Shown piece after piece: positions 5,779 through 6,238 of a stretch of DNA of 6,238 nt. The notes beneath the pieces were generated by a model. The model did no database searches, was not told the DNA's origin, and worked only from the letters and a program-made list of their open reading frames with translations. The stretch is taken from positions 1 to 6,238 of the forward strand of contig CAMBXJ010000272.1 of NCBI GenBank assembly GCA_945871455.1, in the 5' to 3' direction. The DNA comes from Asaia bogorensis (GTDB lineage: Bacteria > Pseudomonadota > Alphaproteobacteria > Acetobacterales > Acetobacteraceae). Numbering within the stretch: position 1 is the first letter of the stretch; the number at the start of each line of letters is the position of its first letter. Made by a program: the position numbers and the translations under genes.

Positions 5779-5815
5779 GATGCCCGGGTTGACGGGTCAA
5801 GCCCCGCAATGACGA
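5779..5815. repeat. Degenerate palindromic repeat (cccgggtcaagcc type)
   Basis: Gatgcccgggtt is followed by gacgggtcaagccccgcaat and gacg. This looks like a decayed copy of the 'gatgcccgggtcaagcccgggcatgacg' class of intergenic repeat known from alphaproteobacteria. The two arms pair imperfectly (gggttgac with gtcaagccc, one bulged base). The identification rests on memory of that repeat class and is tentative. Confidence 0.4.
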
Positions 5816-5820
5816 GGGAA

Positions 5821-5835
5821 GGACGCCATCCGTCC
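5821..5835 (-). terminator. Small hairpin after acr3, weak terminator candidate
   Basis: On the minus strand ggacg-gatgg-cgtcc forms a five-base-pair GC-rich stem with a five-base loop, 13 bases after the acr3 stop. It is followed by ttccct, only a partial pyrimidine run. The stem is short, so this may be chance. Confidence 0.22.
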
Positions 5836-5848
5836 ATATTCAGGGCCG

Positions 5849-6238
5849 TTAATTTTGTCCCCGCTCATACCACGCTCGGCTGTCCTTCACGATGCGGACC
5901 ACCGACAGCATCACCGGCACCTCTATCAGCACGCCCACCACGGTGGCCAGCGCGGCGCCGGACTGAAAGCCAAACAAGGCGATGGCGGTGGCGACTGCAA
6001 GTTCGAAGAAATTTGACGCCCCGATCAGCGCCGAGGGGCCGGCGACGCACCACGCCACCCCCAGTTTGCGGTTCAGCCAATAGGCCAGCCCGGCATTGAA
6101 ATAGACCTGGATCAGGATCGGCACCGCCAGCAGAGCGATCACCAAAGGCTGGGCGATGATCTGTTCCCCTTGCAGGCCGAACAGCAGCACCAGGGTCAGC
6201 AGCAGAGAGCCGAGCGAGAGGGGGGAAAGGCGGCGCAG
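5849..6238 (-). CDS. acr3: ACR3-type arsenite efflux permease, C-terminal part
   Basis: The last 129 residues of an ACR3-family membrane transporter, which extrudes arsenite (and in some cases antimonite) across the inner membrane. The gene enters from the right edge and its start lies outside the window; family members are about 350 residues, so roughly the last third is present. Diagnostic stretches are FGLQGEQIIAQP, YFNAGLAYWLNRKLGVA, AGPSALIGASNFFELAVA and GAALATVVGVLIEVPVMLSVV, covering about four membrane segments. The Glu in FFELAVA (fragment residue 79) probably corresponds to the conserved transport-essential Glu late in ACR3; the essential Cys would lie in the missing part. The stop is TAA at 5851-5849, and the C terminus (RAWYERGQN) is of normal type. 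A GTG at 6190 is in frame but sits inside a membrane segment and is not the start. It is convergent with chrA; an ars operon may continue to the right. Confidence 0.93.
   Translation of the reverse strand: MRRLSPLSLGSLLLTLVLLFGLQGEQIIAQPLVIALLAVPILIQVYFNAGLAYWLNRKLGVAWCVAGPSALIGASNFFELAVATAIALFGFQSGAALATVVGVLIEVPVMLSVVRIVKDSRAWYERGQN

Larger units (their letters stand above)
5476..5848. other. Non-coding gap between convergent chrA and acr3
   Basis: This 373-bp interval holds no gene I can support. It contains the chrA stem-loop, a 92-bp palindromic repeat, a second degenerate repeat and a small hairpin near the acr3 end, described separately. The remaining bases (about 5511-5586 and 5679-5778) show nothing beyond a 10-base palindrome at 5541-5550. 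Confidence 0.8.

Noticed and set aside
5518..6099. Plus-strand open frame of 193 codons
   Set aside because: It runs through the palindromic repeats and then antisense to the acr3 gene; no family features.
1..6238. Undescribed multi-gene defence or signalling system
   Set aside because: Every intact gene falls in a recognisable family of housekeeping, metabolic or metal-resistance type; no nuclease, toxin, cyclase, reverse transcriptase or array is present.

Overview
The window is GC-rich and tightly packed. Its codon use and gene families suggest an alphaproteobacterium, possibly in the Rhodospirillales/Acetobacteraceae range; that placement is an impression from base composition and protein style, not a search. 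It contains seven genes: six complete and one cut by the right edge. No rRNA, tRNA, CRISPR array or transposase was seen.

Left part (1-1459). The window opens on a 147-bp palindromic element with 38-bp arms that looks like a non-autonomous mobile element or its remnant. Bases 148-269 hold nothing I can name. Two minus-strand genes follow, read right to left: a short-chain dehydrogenase/reductase (start 1459) and a MmcQ/YjbR-type protein (start 686). They are joined by a TGATG stop/start overlap. The MmcQ/YjbR gene begins with a tandem 30-bp duplication.

Middle (1460-3149). A 129-bp divergent intergenic region separates the dehydrogenase from a plus-strand cupin-fold protein with a Glu-to-Gln change in its metal motif. 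After a stem-loop comes a Nudix hydrolase with the NUDIX_N-type N-terminal region. I see nothing that ties these genes into one pathway.

Right part (3150-6238). A TTGACA-bearing promoter candidate precedes a two-gene chromate-resistance operon: a rhodanese/ChrB-domain fusion, then the chromate efflux transporter ChrA, overlapping by ATGA. A stem-loop follows chrA directly. The 373-bp gap after it carries one well-preserved and one degenerate palindromic repeat of dispersed intergenic type. The C-terminal part of an ACR3-type arsenite efflux permease lies convergently on the minus strand and runs off the right edge. Chromate and arsenite efflux genes side by side suggest a small metal(loid)-resistance locus.

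I did not find a convincing undescribed multi-gene system. The items most worth following up are the 147-bp element, the rhodanese-ChrB fusion in a chromate operon, the altered cupin motif, and the repeat-extended N terminus of the MmcQ/YjbR gene.
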